Positions 51,070 through 60,245 of a stretch of DNA of 64,000 bases are shown here, in pieces. The translations under genes were made by a program, and so were the position numbers. The stretch covers positions 2,390,001-2,454,000 of the forward strand of contig NZ_CP132910.1 of the NCBI RefSeq assembly GCF_030846775.1, read 5' to 3'. The stretch's first letter is position 1. Every line of letters begins with the position of its first letter. The notes under the pieces were generated by a model. It had not been told where the DNA came from, made no database searches, and saw only the letters and a program-made list of their open reading frames with translations. The stretch comes from Geothrix sp. 21YS21S-2. GTDB taxonomy: Bacteria > Acidobacteriota > Holophagae > Holophagales > Holophagaceae.

Positions 51070-53732
51070 ACCCCCCCTTCCTTCCCGGCCAGCGCTGGAT
51101 CAGCCAGACCGAGCCCGACCTGGGCCTAGGCACGGTGCGCCTGGCCACGGCCCGCACCGTCACCGTGCACTTCGGCGCCACCGGCGAGACCCGGGAGTAC
51201 GCCAGCGACCAGGCCCCCCTGCGCCGCGTCGAGTTCCTGGCCGGGGACACCGTGCGGGACCGCCTGGACCAGGACCTGGTGGTGGAGGCGGTCGCGCTGC
51301 GCTCGGGACTCCTGGTTTACTTGGGCGGGGGCCGCGAACTGCCCGAGGCCGACCTCGGCGACCGCCTCTCCTTCAGCGACCCCCTGCAGCGCCTGGTGGC
51401 CGGGGGCCAGGAAGGTCCCGAGGCCTTCGCCCTGCGCGTGGCGGGACTGGAGCACCAGCACCGGCGGCGCCGGTCCCCGGTGCGCGGATTCGCGGGGGGC
51501 CGCATCGAGCTGATCCCCCACCAGCTCCACATCGCCTCCGAGGTGACGGGGCGCCTGGCGCCGCGGGTGCTGCTGGCCGACGAGGTGGGCCTGGGCAAGA
51601 CCATCGAGGCCTGCCTGATCCTGCACCGCCTGCTGCTCACGGGCCGCGCCGCGCGGGTCCTGGTCCTCCTGCCGGACTCGCTGGTGCACCAGTGGTTCCT
51701 GGAGCTGTACCGGCGCTTCAACCTCTGGTTCCACATCTTCGACGAGGAGCGCTGCGTGGCCCTGGAGGCCGGGGGCGCCAACCCCTTCCTGGACGATCAG
51801 CTGGTGCTGTGCGGCCTGGGCCTGCTCACCGGAAGCCCGGACCGGGCCCGGCAGGCCCTGGAGGCGGGCTGGGACCTGCTGGTGGTGGACGAGGCGCACC
51901 ACCTGGAGGGCGCGGCCTACGGCGTGGTGGAAGCCCTGGGCGCCGCCGTGCCCGGGCTCCTCCTCCTCACGGCCACCCCGGAGCAGCTGGGCGTCCCCGG
52001 CCACTTCGCGCGGCTGCGGCTCCTGGATCCGGACCGCTTCCACGACCTGGACGCCTACCTGCGCCAGGCCGCGGACTACCGCGCCATCGCCGACCTGGCC
52101 GCGGGCCTCCTGGCCCCCGGCCCCCTGTCCCCGGCCCTGGCGGCGGACCTGGCCGCCCTGCTGGGCGAGGACCTGGGCTCGCGCCTGGAGGAGGCCCGCG
52201 CCGAGGCCCTGGACGCCCTCCTGGACCGCCACGGCACCGGCCGCGTGATGTTCCGCAACACCCGCGCCGCCGTCGCGGGCTTCCCGGGCCGCGTGGTGCA
52301 CATGGCGCCCCTGGCCCCCGCCCCCCGCGATCCGCGCCTGGACTGGCTGGCGGACCTCCTTCGCTCCACCCCGGACAAGGTCCTGCTCATCTGCGCCACC
52401 CGGGCCCAGGCCGAGGCCGTCCACCAGGCCCTGAAGCTCCGGGTGCAGGTGAAGATGGCCGTCTTCCACGAGGGCCTCACCCTGGTTCAGCGGGACCGCA
52501 ACGCGGCATGGTTCGCCGAGCCCCAGGGGGCGCGGCTCCTCCTCTGCTCCGAGATCGGCAGCGAGGGCCGCAACTTCCAGTTCGCCCACCACCTCGTCCT
52601 CTACGACCTCCCCCTGGATCCCGACCTCCTGGAACAGCGCATCGGGCGCCTGGACCGCATCGGGCAGACCCGGGAGGTGGAGCTCCACGTCCCCTACCCC
52701 ACCGGCGGCGCCCACGAGGTGCTGGCGCGCTGGTACCACGAGGGCCTGGACGCCTTCCGTTCCAACCTCCACGGCGGACGCGAGCTCCTGGAGCGGTTCC
52801 GGGACCGCCTCGCCCGGACCGGCGACACCGCGGCGCTGGTGGAGGCCACCCGCGCCGCCCGGGAGGAGCTCCGCGACCGCCTGGAGCGGGGCCGGGACCG
52901 GCTGCTGGAGCTGAACTCCTTCCGCCCCGCGGCCTGCGCGGACCTGGTGGCCGAGCTCCGGCGCCAGGACGGGGACCGCGCCCTGGAGGGCTTCCTGCTC
53001 ACGGTGTTCGAGCACCTCCTCGTGGACGTGGAGGAACTGGGGCCCCGCACCTACCAGCTGGGCTCCATGGGCGTCCTGGCCGAGGCCCTGCCCGGCCTGT
53101 CCGCGGAGGGCCTCACCGTCACCTTCGACCGGGAGCGGGCCCTGGCCCGGGAGGACCTCCAGTTCCTCACCTGGGACCACCCCCTGGTGAGCGGGACCCT
53201 GGACCTCCTGCTGGGCGGCGCCAGGGGGACCTCCTGCTTCAGCCGGTGGCCGGATCCCAAGGGCTCGGGCCTCTACCTGGAGGCCGTCTACGTCCTGGCC
53301 TGCGCCGCCCCGCCCCACCTCCACGTGGACCGCTTCCTGCCCCCCACGCCCCTGCGCGTGGTGGTGGACGCCCAGGGCCGCGACCTCACCCGGACCCTCC
53401 CCAGGGCCCTCCTGGCCCGCAGCGCCAGGCCCGCCCCCGGGCATGGCCTCCTGTCCCGGCCCGAGGTGCGCCAGGACCTGCTCCCACGCATGCTGGCGCA
53501 GGCTGGCCGGTTGGTCGAAAGCCGGGCGCCCGGCCTCCTGGCCAAGGCCCGGCAGGACCTGGCAGCCCAGCTGGACCGCGAATACGGGCGGCTGGAGGCC
53601 CTGCGCCGGGTGAACGGCGGCGTCGGCCCCGGGGACCTCGCCCGTCTGCTCGAGCAGAAGACGGCCCTGGACAAGCACCTGCGGGAAGCCCGGCTCCGGC
53701 TGGACGCGATCCACGTGATCCACCGGGGCTGA
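51066..53732 (+). CDS. rapA: SNF2-type helicase, RapA-like
   Basis: 888 residues. N-terminal beta domains (about 1-130) precede a Swi2/Snf2 ATPase: Walker [12 protein letters not shown] near 177, DEAHH near 276, [10 protein letters not shown], and the C-terminal helicase motifs [39 protein letters not shown] and [14 protein letters not shown]. The tail matches RapA organisation, an RNA polymerase recycling factor. The ATG overlaps the previous stop (ATGA). With the two RNA-modifying genes it makes an RNA-metabolism operon. Confidence 0.92.
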   Translation: MNPPFLPGQRWISQTEPDLGLGTVRLATARTVTVHFGATGETREYASDQAPLRRVEFLAGDTVRDRLDQDLVVEAVALRSGLLVYLGGGRELPEADLGDRLSFSDPLQRLVAGGQEGPEAFALRVAGLEHQHRRRRSPVRGFAGGRIELIPHQLHIASEVTGRLAPRVLLADEVGLGKTIEACLILHRLLLTGRAARVLVLLPDSLVHQWFLELYRRFNLWFHIFDEERCVALEAGGANPFLDDQLVLCGLGLLTGSPDRARQALEAGWDLLVVDEAHHLEGAAYGVVEALGAAVPGLLLLTATPEQLGVPGHFARLRLLDPDRFHDLDAYLRQAADYRAIADLAAGLLAPGPLSPALAADLAALLGEDLGSRLEEARAEALDALLDRHGTGRVMFRNTRAAVAGFPGRVVHMAPLAPAPRDPRLDWLADLLRSTPDKVLLICATRAQAEAVHQALKLRVQVKMAVFHEGLTLVQRDRNAAWFAEPQGARLLLCSEIGSEGRNFQFAHHLVLYDLPLDPDLLEQRIGRLDRIGQTREVELHVPYPTGGAHEVLARWYHEGLDAFRSNLHGGRELLERFRDRLARTGDTAALVEATRAAREELRDRLERGRDRLLELNSFRPAACADLVAELRRQDGDRALEGFLLTVFEHLLVDVEELGPRTYQLGSMGVLAEALPGLSAEGLTVTFDRERALAREDLQFLTWDHPLVSGTLDLLLGGARGTSCFSRWPDPKGSGLYLEAVYVLACAAPPHLHVDRFLPPTPLRVVVDAQGRDLTRTLPRALLARSARPAPGHGLLSRPEVRQDLLPRMLAQAGRLVESRAPGLLAKARQDLAAQLDREYGRLEALRRVNGGVGPGDLARLLEQKTALDKHLREARLRLDAIHVIHRG

Positions 53733-54044
53733 AGGCCAGGCCAGAAAGTTTCAATATATAGTTCATTCAACATCGGATTCCGCGTTTGACATTGGTTGGG
53801 TGGGCATTAATTTTTTATATTGCTCTGTACGAGGAGCGCCATCACGAGGATCCCCATGCGCGGCCATTTCCATGTTCCCCTTCCCGGCATCCTCGTCCTG
53901 TCCGCCTGTCAAGGCGGCGGCCCAGGCCCCACCCTCCTGGGACGCCGGTTCCACGCAGCGGGAAGGTTCCCGGACCACCTGGGATAAACTTGCCCCGCTC
54001 CTCCCTGCGATGCCCGCCACCCAACCCCAGAAAGGGAAACCCCC
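53733..54044 (+). promoter_or_regulatory. AT-rich intergenic region before the CsgG-like gene
   Basis: 312 bases. The first 90 are AT-rich, with a perfect TTGACA at 53786-53791 and an AT run ending near 53821 (TTTTTTATATT). The spacing between TTGACA and the best -10-like hexamer is not ideal, so the promoter call is tentative. A small reading frame at 53856-53987 (43 codons, GAGG upstream) encodes a lipobox-like LVLSAC and is listed separately. Confidence 0.4.
53856..53987 (+). CDS. possible 43-residue lipoprotein
   Basis: A short frame (too short to be sure of) with a CGAGG site before the ATG. A hydrophobic stretch GILVLSAC ends in a lipobox-like LSAC at Cys18, then a Gly/Pro/Arg-rich rest. 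It lies 57 bases upstream of the CsgG-like gene. Signal-like features are weak: the N-terminal part contains two histidines and two prolines. It may be chance. Confidence 0.25.
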   Translation: MRGHFHVPLPGILVLSACQGGGPGPTLLGRRFHAAGRFPDHLG

Positions 54045-55232
54045 ATGCACCTCCGCCCCGTCGCCATCGTCCTCGCAGCGGGCGCTCTCGCCCTCCCCGC
54101 CCATGCCCAGTTCTGGGACGCCCTCATCAACCCGGACGTCCAGGTTACCCTCACCCACCCCCCGGGCCTGGGCATCAAGGTCCAGCGCGTGGCCTTCGCC
54201 CCGGTGAACAACTCGGCTGCCGAGGACCTCCTCTCGGCCTGCATCGCCGACCTCACGTCCTCGGGCCAGCTGGAGGTCCTGGACCGGGGCAACATCGAGA
54301 AGGTCCTGGGCGAGCAGAAATTGTCCAACTCGGGCCTCGTGGACGAGAAGACCGCGGTGGAGCTGGGCAGGCTCCTGGGATCCCCCGTGCTGCTGTTCGT
54401 GAAGGTCCAGCGGTCCGACGTCAAGCACATCCCCCTGCAGAAGACCGACGCCGCCTGGACGGACAAGAAGGGCGAGTACCACCCCGCCGTCACCACGTAC
54501 ACCTCCAAGACCCAGGTGGAGTTCAACGGGTCGATCCAGGCCGTGGACCTGGCCACGGGCCGCATCTACAGCCAGCAGCGCATCGCCGTGTCCCCCAGCC
54601 GCGAGACGTCCTCCACCCAGGGCCGGCCCGAGTACCCCTCGGACACCGAGGTGCGGGAGATGGCCGTGAACATGGCCAGGGACCAGGTGCACAAGATGCT
54701 CCTGTCCTGGACCGAGCAGCGCAAGCTGATCTTCTACGACGACAAGGACTACGGCATGAAGGACGCCTACAAGCGCCTGCAGCTGCAGGACGGCCGCGGC
54801 GCCCTGGCCAGGTCCCTGGAGGCCCTGGAGGCCGCCAGGACCGACCCCAAGTGCAAGCCGAAGTACCTCGGCCGCACCAGCTACAACGTCGGCATGTGCC
54901 AGTTCATCCTCGGCGACTACGCCGCGGCCCTCCCCTTCCTCAAGGCCGCCCGCGAGACCGACCCCACCCACAAGATCTTCTCCAATGCCGAGGCCGAGTG
55001 CCTTCGCGCCGTCAGCCTGATGGAGGAGATGACCAAGGTGGACGCCCGCAGCGCCAAGGTGGAGCTGGAGGCGCCCAGGGCCGAGCCCGCGCGGGCCCCG
55101 GAGCCCGCGGCCGCCAAGGGCGGTGCCTCCGCGGAGGACCGCCTCACCAGGCTGGAGTCGCTGCGGAAGAAGGGCCTGATCTCGCCCGAGGACTACAAGG
55201 CCAAGAAGGCCGAGATCATGAAGGACCTTTAG
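54045..55232 (+). CDS. CsgG-like secreted protein with TPR and SHOCT ends
   Basis: 395 residues with a signal peptide (cut after AHA, about 21). A CsgG-like domain (about 40-190) has VAFAPVNNSAAEDLLSACI, LEVLDRGNIEKVLGEQKL and GSPVLLFVKV. A tetratricopeptide-like stretch follows (about 238-320). The C-terminal 32 residues form a SHOCT motif (RLTRLESLRKKGLISPEDYKAKKAEI, about 365-390). An outer-membrane or periplasmic sensor/assembly role is an inference. The stop lies inside a hairpin shared with the convergent ABC gene. Confidence 0.85.
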   Translation: MHLRPVAIVLAAGALALPAHAQFWDALINPDVQVTLTHPPGLGIKVQRVAFAPVNNSAAEDLLSACIADLTSSGQLEVLDRGNIEKVLGEQKLSNSGLVDEKTAVELGRLLGSPVLLFVKVQRSDVKHIPLQKTDAAWTDKKGEYHPAVTTYTSKTQVEFNGSIQAVDLATGRIYSQQRIAVSPSRETSSTQGRPEYPSDTEVREMAVNMARDQVHKMLLSWTEQRKLIFYDDKDYGMKDAYKRLQLQDGRGALARSLEALEAARTDPKCKPKYLGRTSYNVGMCQFILGDYAAALPFLKAARETDPTHKIFSNAEAECLRAVSLMEEMTKVDARSAKVELEAPRAEPARAPEPAAAKGGASAEDRLTRLESLRKKGLISPEDYKAKKAEIMKDL

Positions 55233-55249
55233 GGGGTTCTACACCCCCT
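55231..55249. terminator. shared hairpin between convergent genes
   Basis: A perfect 7-bp stem AGGGGGT/ACCCCCT with a TCTAC loop contains the last bases of both convergent stop codons (CsgG-like gene and ABC ATPase). It can serve as a terminator for both directions. No strong T-run follows either way. Confidence 0.5.
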
Positions 55250-56018
55250 CCGCCTCCACGTGGCGCGCCTGCTCCTGCATGAGCAGCGCGCCCACCTCCT
55301 TCTTGATGGCGTTGAACTCCGGCGAGGCGGGGTCCCGCATCCGCGGCAGGTCCACGGCCAGGTCCAGCTTCACCGTGCCCGGGCGGTAGGTCATGAGCAC
55401 CGTCCGGTCGGCGAGGTAGATGGACTCCTCGAGGCTGTGGGTGACGAACACCACGGTCTTCCTCAGCTCCGACCACACCCGCAGCAGCTCGTCCTGGAGC
55501 GTGCGGCGCGTGAGCGCGTCCAGGGCCCCGAAGGGCTCGTCCATGAGCAGGATGGGGGAATCCAGGGCCAGCACCCGCGCGATGGCCACCCGCTGGCGCA
55601 TGCCCCCGGACAGGTCCCTGGGGAACCGGGACCGGAACTCCTCCAGGCGCAGCATGGCCAGGAGCCCGCCCACGGTGTCCCGGATCTCCGCCGCGGGGCG
55701 CCCCTTGATCTCGAGGCCGAAGGCGATGTTGGCCTCCACGGTCATCCAGGGGAAGAGGGCGTACTCCTGGAACACCATGCCCCGGTCGGGCCCGGGCGCG
55801 GCGACCGGGGCGCCGTCGACCGTCACGGTCCCTCCGGTCGGCCCGATGAAGCCGGCGATGACGTTGAGCAGGGTGGACTTCCCGCAGCCGGAAGGCCCCA
55901 GGAGGCACACGAACTCGCCCCTGCCGATGTCCAGGCTGATGTCCTGCAGGGCCGTCACCGTCTGGCCCGCCCCCTCGAAGCGCTTGCCCACGCCCTGGAT
56001 CCGGATGTGCGCGTCCAT
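55239..56018 (-). CDS. ABC importer ATP-binding protein (nitrate/sulfonate/taurine type)
   Basis: 259 residues. Walker A is GPSGCGKST (about 45-53), Q-loop FQEYALFPW, signature LSGGMRQRVAIARVL (about 140-154), Walker B ILLMDEPFGALD, H-loop THSLEES. The architecture is that of SsuB/TauB/NrtD-type ATPases. The start ATG at 56018 shares its last base with the permease stop. The substrate is not readable. Confidence 0.92.
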   Translation of the reverse strand: MDAHIRIQGVGKRFEGAGQTVTALQDISLDIGRGEFVCLLGPSGCGKSTLLNVIAGFIGPTGGTVTVDGAPVAAPGPDRGMVFQEYALFPWMTVEANIAFGLEIKGRPAAEIRDTVGGLLAMLRLEEFRSRFPRDLSGGMRQRVAIARVLALDSPILLMDEPFGALDALTRRTLQDELLRVWSELRKTVVFVTHSLEESIYLADRTVLMTYRPGTVKLDLAVDLPRMRDPASPEFNAIKKEVGALLMQEQARHVEAEGV

Positions 56019-56824
56019 CACTGCTCCAGTCCGCGGTGCCAGCGCAGCAGCCACCGGCTGAGGCGGTTCATGAGGGTGTCGATGCCCAGGCCCAGGAGGC
56101 CGATGGTGAACATGCCCGCGATGATCTTGTCCGACCACATGTACTCCCGGGCCTCCAGGATCCGGTAGCCCAGGCCGTTGTTCACCGCGATCATCTCCGC
56201 GACGATCACCACGATGAACGCCGTGCCCATGCCGATGCGCGCCCCGGCCATGATGTAGGGCGCCGCCGCGGGCAGGATGACCCGGCGGAAGGTGGTGGCC
56301 CGCCCCGCGCCCAGGTTCCGGGCCACCCGCAGGTAGATGCCGTCCACGTGCTGCACCCCGGCGATGGTGTTCACCAGCACCGGGAAGAAGGCCCCCAGGC
56401 TGATGAGGAAGAAGGCCGGCGGATTGCCCAGGCCGAACCAGAGGATGGCAAGGGGGATGTAGGCGATGGGCGGGATGGGCCGCAGCACCTGCACCAGGGG
56501 GTCGAAGAGGGTATTGGCCAGCCGGCTGTAGCCCATGGCCAGCCCGAGGGGCAGCGCGAGGCCCGTGCCCAGGGCGAAGCCCACCAGCACGCGGTAGAGG
56601 CTGCCGCAGGCGTCCCGGGGCAGCTCCCCCGACACCAGCCACGCGATCCGGGACATGGCGGCGGGATCGAAGGCCTCCAGCGGCCGCAGGTAGGCCAGCC
56701 AGCGCGCGGCCACCGCCAGGGGCGAGGGCAGGATGATGGCGTTGAAGACCCCGAGGGAGGCCAGCGCCTGCCAGGTCAGCAGGATCCCCAGGGGCACCAG
56801 GACGCCGCGAAGGAAGCGCCGCAT
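56018..56824 (-). CDS. ABC importer permease (SsuC/TauC-like)
   Basis: 268 residues and about six membrane helices, with the BPD-transp inner-membrane motif around NLGAGRATTFRRVILPAAAPYIMAGARIGMGTAFIVVIVAEM (about 168-208). The N-terminal PLGILLTWQALASLGVFN and PLVQVLRPIPPIAYIPLAILWFGLG segments match the nitrate/taurine/sulfonate family. It sits between the binding protein and the ATPase, four bases after the former. Confidence 0.92.
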   Translation of the reverse strand: MRRFLRGVLVPLGILLTWQALASLGVFNAIILPSPLAVAARWLAYLRPLEAFDPAAMSRIAWLVSGELPRDACGSLYRVLVGFALGTGLALPLGLAMGYSRLANTLFDPLVQVLRPIPPIAYIPLAILWFGLGNPPAFFLISLGAFFPVLVNTIAGVQHVDGIYLRVARNLGAGRATTFRRVILPAAAPYIMAGARIGMGTAFIVVIVAEMIAVNNGLGYRILEAREYMWSDKIIAGMFTIGLLGLGIDTLMNRLSRWLLRWHRGLEQ

Positions 56825-56828
56825 GGGC

Positions 56829-57791
56829 CTACTTCACCTTCAGGTCGGCCTTGGCCTGCGCGAGCAGGTCCAGACGGGTCCAGTCCGCCGCCCTGGGCGG
56901 GTTCGCCATGCGGCCGACCTTGTACTTGGCCATGAGGTCCGTGGTCACCTGGATGTGCTCGACCGTGATGTCGTAGGTGAAGGGCGAGTTGCCGATGGCG
57001 TCCTGGTACTCCTCCTTCGAGAGCTGGTTGCTGAACATCTTCTCCCGCACGAAGCGCTCGGCGAGGGCCTGGTCCTGGAGGAAGGCCCGGGTGGCGTCCA
57101 CGAAGCACCGCATGAACCGCAGCGCCACGTCCCGGCGCTGGTAGAGCTTCTCGGTCATCACCAGCGCGCGGACGGGCTCGCCCATGGGGGTGTCGTAGGG
57201 CTTCATGACCTCGGTTCCGAAGCCCCGCCGGATGGCCTGGGAGGAGTACGGCTCGGACTGGCACATGGCGTCGATGTTGCCCGACATGAGGGCCTGGTTC
57301 AGGTCCGGGAAGGCCAGGTACACGACCTGCACGTCCTTCCCGGGCTGGTCGGCCCACGTGAGATTGTGCTTGGCCAGCTCCGCCAGGAGCAGCAGCTCCT
57401 GCGCCCCGCCGCGGGCCACGCCCACCTTCCTCCCCTTCAGCCCCTCGACGGTGCGGATCCCCAGCTGGGTGCGGGCCACGATGCGCGCCCCGCCCTTGGC
57501 GAAGCCCGCCACCACCACGAGCGGCACGCCCGCCGCCCGCCCAGCGATGGCCGCGTCCGCCGCGCTGGCGCTCACGTCGATCTCGCCCGCGAGCATGGCC
57601 GGGTTGATGTCGATGCCCTTGGCGAACATCCGCTCCTCGATGCGGAGCCCATATTTCGGCGCCAGTTCCTTCATATAGGAGACCGCGCCGTAGTGGGCGA
57701 ACTTGAGGTTGCCCAGGCGCACCAGGTCCTGGGCCATGAGTGCGTTGGCGGCCACAAGGGCCAGGATTGCGACCAGGACGGAACGCTTCAT
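56829..57791 (-). CDS. ABC importer substrate-binding protein (NMT1/SsuA-like)
   Basis: 320 residues, secreted (cut after ALMA, about 20). Two lobes with FAHYGAVSYMKELAPKYGLRI, GEIDVSASAADAAIAGRAAGVP and GGAQELLLLAELAKHNL, followed by NIDAMCQSEPYSSQA and a long C-terminal helix. The family binds sulfonates, nitrate, thiamine precursors and related molecules. No cysteine for lipid anchoring is present, so it is soluble in the periplasm. A GGAG precedes the ATG. First gene of a three-gene importer. Confidence 0.9.
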   Translation of the reverse strand: MKRSVLVAILALVAANALMAQDLVRLGNLKFAHYGAVSYMKELAPKYGLRIEERMFAKGIDINPAMLAGEIDVSASAADAAIAGRAAGVPLVVVAGFAKGGARIVARTQLGIRTVEGLKGRKVGVARGGAQELLLLAELAKHNLTWADQPGKDVQVVYLAFPDLNQALMSGNIDAMCQSEPYSSQAIRRGFGTEVMKPYDTPMGEPVRALVMTEKLYQRRDVALRFMRCFVDATRAFLQDQALAERFVREKMFSNQLSKEEYQDAIGNSPFTYDITVEHIQVTTDLMAKYKVGRMANPPRAADWTRLDLLAQAKADLKVK

Positions 57792-57958
57792 GGGTTACTC
57801 CGGAGGACAAGGTGGACTCATATTATTTGGAATTCACCCACACGCCACCTTTATCCCCGTTCCACGCTTTTTTCCGAATCGACCCTACGATTCCCAAATA
57901 TACGTCATCGAATCCGGATCCGCGTGCTACCTTCAAGGGCTAGGCACAGGAGCAAGTC

Positions 57959-58231
57959 ATGGAAAAACAAAATTTAGCGCCCGCCACCCCCGTCGTGAAG
58001 ATCCCCAAGGCCGAGGCCATTGAGACCATCGCCAAGAACCTCGCAGCCATCCGCGCGCGCCTCGTCCAGGCCCAGGCCCTCAAGGCCGCCGCCGTGAAGC
58101 CCGAGCGCTACGCCCTCCACTTCCAGGTCAACGAGCTGAAGAGCCAGGCCAACTACTGGAAGGCCCAGATCTCCCGCCTGAAGAAGGAAGCCAAGACCGA
58201 GGTCGACTGGGTCCGCGAGTTCGGCAACTAG
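57959..58231 (+). CDS. small helical protein of unknown function
   Basis: 90 residues, likely cytoplasmic. Long alpha-helix propensity (about 17-45 and 55-83) suggests a coiled coil. The sequence is Lys/Ala/Gln-rich. It has a good AGGAG site six bases before the ATG. Upstream (57792-57958) is an AT-rich divergent promoter region. No family recognised. Confidence 0.65.
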   Translation: MEKQNLAPATPVVKIPKAEAIETIAKNLAAIRARLVQAQALKAAAVKPERYALHFQVNELKSQANYWKAQISRLKKEAKTEVDWVREFGN

Positions 58232-58390
58232 ACCCGACAGAGCCGGATCCCCATCCCGGGCGGGATTCCGCATGGCGGATATCCAGCCCGGGGTGCGCCG
58301 TACGCCCAGGTGACAGGGGATGCTTTTGGGGTTAAGGTCAGGCCAGTCCAAAGCGATCACCCGGCATACCGAACCCATGGAGGGCGACCC

Positions 58391-60178
58391 ATGCGATGGC
58401 TTCCCAGGATCCTTGTTTGCTTGATGGCCACCCTGGCCGTGGCCCAGGTCCCCGCGACGGACGTCGCGGCCCGGCTCAAGCCGCTGGACGCCTACATGGC
58501 CAAGGTCATGAAGGACTTCAACAGCCCCGGCATCGGCATCGCGGTCGTCTCCGGGGACCAGCTGGTGTTCGCCAAGGGCTACGGCTACCGCGACTACGGC
58601 CAGAAGCTGCCCTTCACCCGGAACACCCTCTTCCAGATCGCCTCCAACTCCAAGCTCTTCACGGCCGTGGCGGCGGGCATGCTGGTGGAGGAAGGCAAGC
58701 TCGCCTGGGATCAGCCCATCAAGGAGGCGGTGCCATCCATCCAGTTCCAGGACCGGGACCTGGATGCCCGCGTGACCCTCAGGGACATGCTCGCCCACCG
58801 CACGGGCATCACCCGCCACGATTCCATCTGGTACAAGTCCGCCGACTCCCGGGCCACCCTTTTCGGGAAGCTCCGGTTCATGGAGCCCAAGGTGCCCATG
58901 CGGCAGCTCTTCCTCTACAACAACATGATGTACGCCGCCGTGGGCCAGATCATCGAACTGAAGTCGGGCAGCACCTGGGAGGACTTCGTCCGCCAGCGCA
59001 TCTTCAAACCCCTCGAGATGGACCGCACCCTCTACACCATTCCCGACATGCTCAAGCAGCCCGATTTCGGCGTGGGCTACAACGAGAAGCGCGACGGCAA
59101 CGAGCTCTACAAGGCCCCCTACTACGAGGATACGGCCGGCATGGCCCCCTGCGGGGCCATCGTCTCCAGCATGGAGGACATGTCCCACTGGGTGATCGCC
59201 CTGCTGAACGAAGGCACGTACAAGGGCAAGCAGGTCCTGCCGCCCTCGGTCCTCAAGGCGACCCTCGAGCCCGCCATCGGCCTCGCCAATGCCAACCCCG
59301 AGACCCGCGGGTGGTGGGAAGTGCTCAATCCCACCTACGGCATGGGGCGGCAGACGGCCTCCTACCGCGGCCACCTGATCGCCCTGCACGGCGGCGACCT
59401 GCCCGGCTTCCATTCCCAGGTGTCCCTCATGCCCAAGGAGCGCCTGGGCGTCATTGTCTTCGTGCTCGGCGACCATGCGGGGATGCTGTATAACCCCATA
59501 AGCTATAATATTTATGAATACCTGCTCGGGATGGAGCAGACCCCCTGGCCGGCCCGGATGCTGGACATCCGCCTGAAGGGGAAGAAGGAAGGCACGGCGG
59601 CACGGGCCAAGGCCGGCGCGGACCAGGTGAAGAACACCCGCCCCTCCCACCCGCTGGAGGATTTCACCGGGGATTACGAGCACCCCGCCTACGGCTTCCT
59701 GCGCATCGGCAGGACCGGGGACCAGCTCCAGTACGACTTCCACGGCATGAAATTCCCCCTCACCCACTTCCACTACGACCGGTTCGACACCCCGGATGAT
59801 GAACTGGAAGGCAAGTCCTCCGTGAACTTCCTGACCAACCCCCAGGGCGACGTCGACAAGGCCGTCATGAGCCTGGACGAGGGGGAGGCCGTCTTCGTGC
59901 GCAAGGCCGCGTCCCTCGACCCGGACACGCTGAACAAGGTGGCCGGCACGTACGAAACCGCCACGGGATCCCGGATCCAGGTGAAGGCGAAGGACGGCCA
60001 GGGCCTGGTCATCGCCATCCCCGGCCGGCCCGACATGAAGCTGCTGCCCTACAAGGGCCTGAAGTTCAAGTGCAACGAGTACTCGGACCTCATGTTCGAA
60101 TTCGTGATGGAGAAGGGCGAGGTCAAGGCCCTCAAGGAGATCGACCCGGGCGGGGAACACGTCCTGAACCGCAAGTAG
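58391..60178 (+). CDS. serine beta-lactamase-like hydrolase with DUF3471 end
   Basis: 595 residues, secreted (cut near AVAQ, about 20). Catalytic motifs are S85-x-x-K88 (ASNSK), Tyr-Asn-Asn near 176-178, and HGGD (about 332-335). The C-terminal region has a DUF3471-like beta domain (about 417-515, [15 protein letters not shown]) and a further beta domain to the end ([10 protein letters not shown]). A local patch at about 59490-59522 uses AT-rich codons, unlike the rest. It is related to the gene at 46466-48028 (same fold and plan). Frame upstream of 58391 is not needed. Confidence 0.9.
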   Translation: MRWLPRILVCLMATLAVAQVPATDVAARLKPLDAYMAKVMKDFNSPGIGIAVVSGDQLVFAKGYGYRDYGQKLPFTRNTLFQIASNSKLFTAVAAGMLVEEGKLAWDQPIKEAVPSIQFQDRDLDARVTLRDMLAHRTGITRHDSIWYKSADSRATLFGKLRFMEPKVPMRQLFLYNNMMYAAVGQIIELKSGSTWEDFVRQRIFKPLEMDRTLYTIPDMLKQPDFGVGYNEKRDGNELYKAPYYEDTAGMAPCGAIVSSMEDMSHWVIALLNEGTYKGKQVLPPSVLKATLEPAIGLANANPETRGWWEVLNPTYGMGRQTASYRGHLIALHGGDLPGFHSQVSLMPKERLGVIVFVLGDHAGMLYNPISYNIYEYLLGMEQTPWPARMLDIRLKGKKEGTAARAKAGADQVKNTRPSHPLEDFTGDYEHPAYGFLRIGRTGDQLQYDFHGMKFPLTHFHYDRFDTPDDELEGKSSVNFLTNPQGDVDKAVMSLDEGEAVFVRKAASLDPDTLNKVAGTYETATGSRIQVKAKDGQGLVIAIPGRPDMKLLPYKGLKFKCNEYSDLMFEFVMEKGEVKALKEIDPGGEHVLNRK

Positions 60179-60199
60179 CGATCCATGCACTTGAAAGCA

Positions 60200-60226
60200 A
60201 AGGGGGAAGCCGAAGCCTCCCCCCTT
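60200..60226. terminator. hairpin between convergent genes
   Basis: AAGGGGGA pairs with TCCCCCCTT around a 10-base loop that may itself pair (AGCC/AGCC region). It lies between the hydrolase and tkt stops, so it could stop both. No T-run is present. Confidence 0.4.
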
Positions 60227-60245
60227 CACCGGAATATCCCTGCGC

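Noticed and set aside
53800-54207. 135-codon frame overlapping the CsgG-like gene start
   Set aside because: It runs into the real gene in another frame, with no ribosome-binding site and a scrambled sequence.
55420-56061. Plus-strand frame opposite the ABC importer ATPase
   Set aside because: A mirror of a GC-rich gene; the composition is the antisense pattern seen throughout the window.
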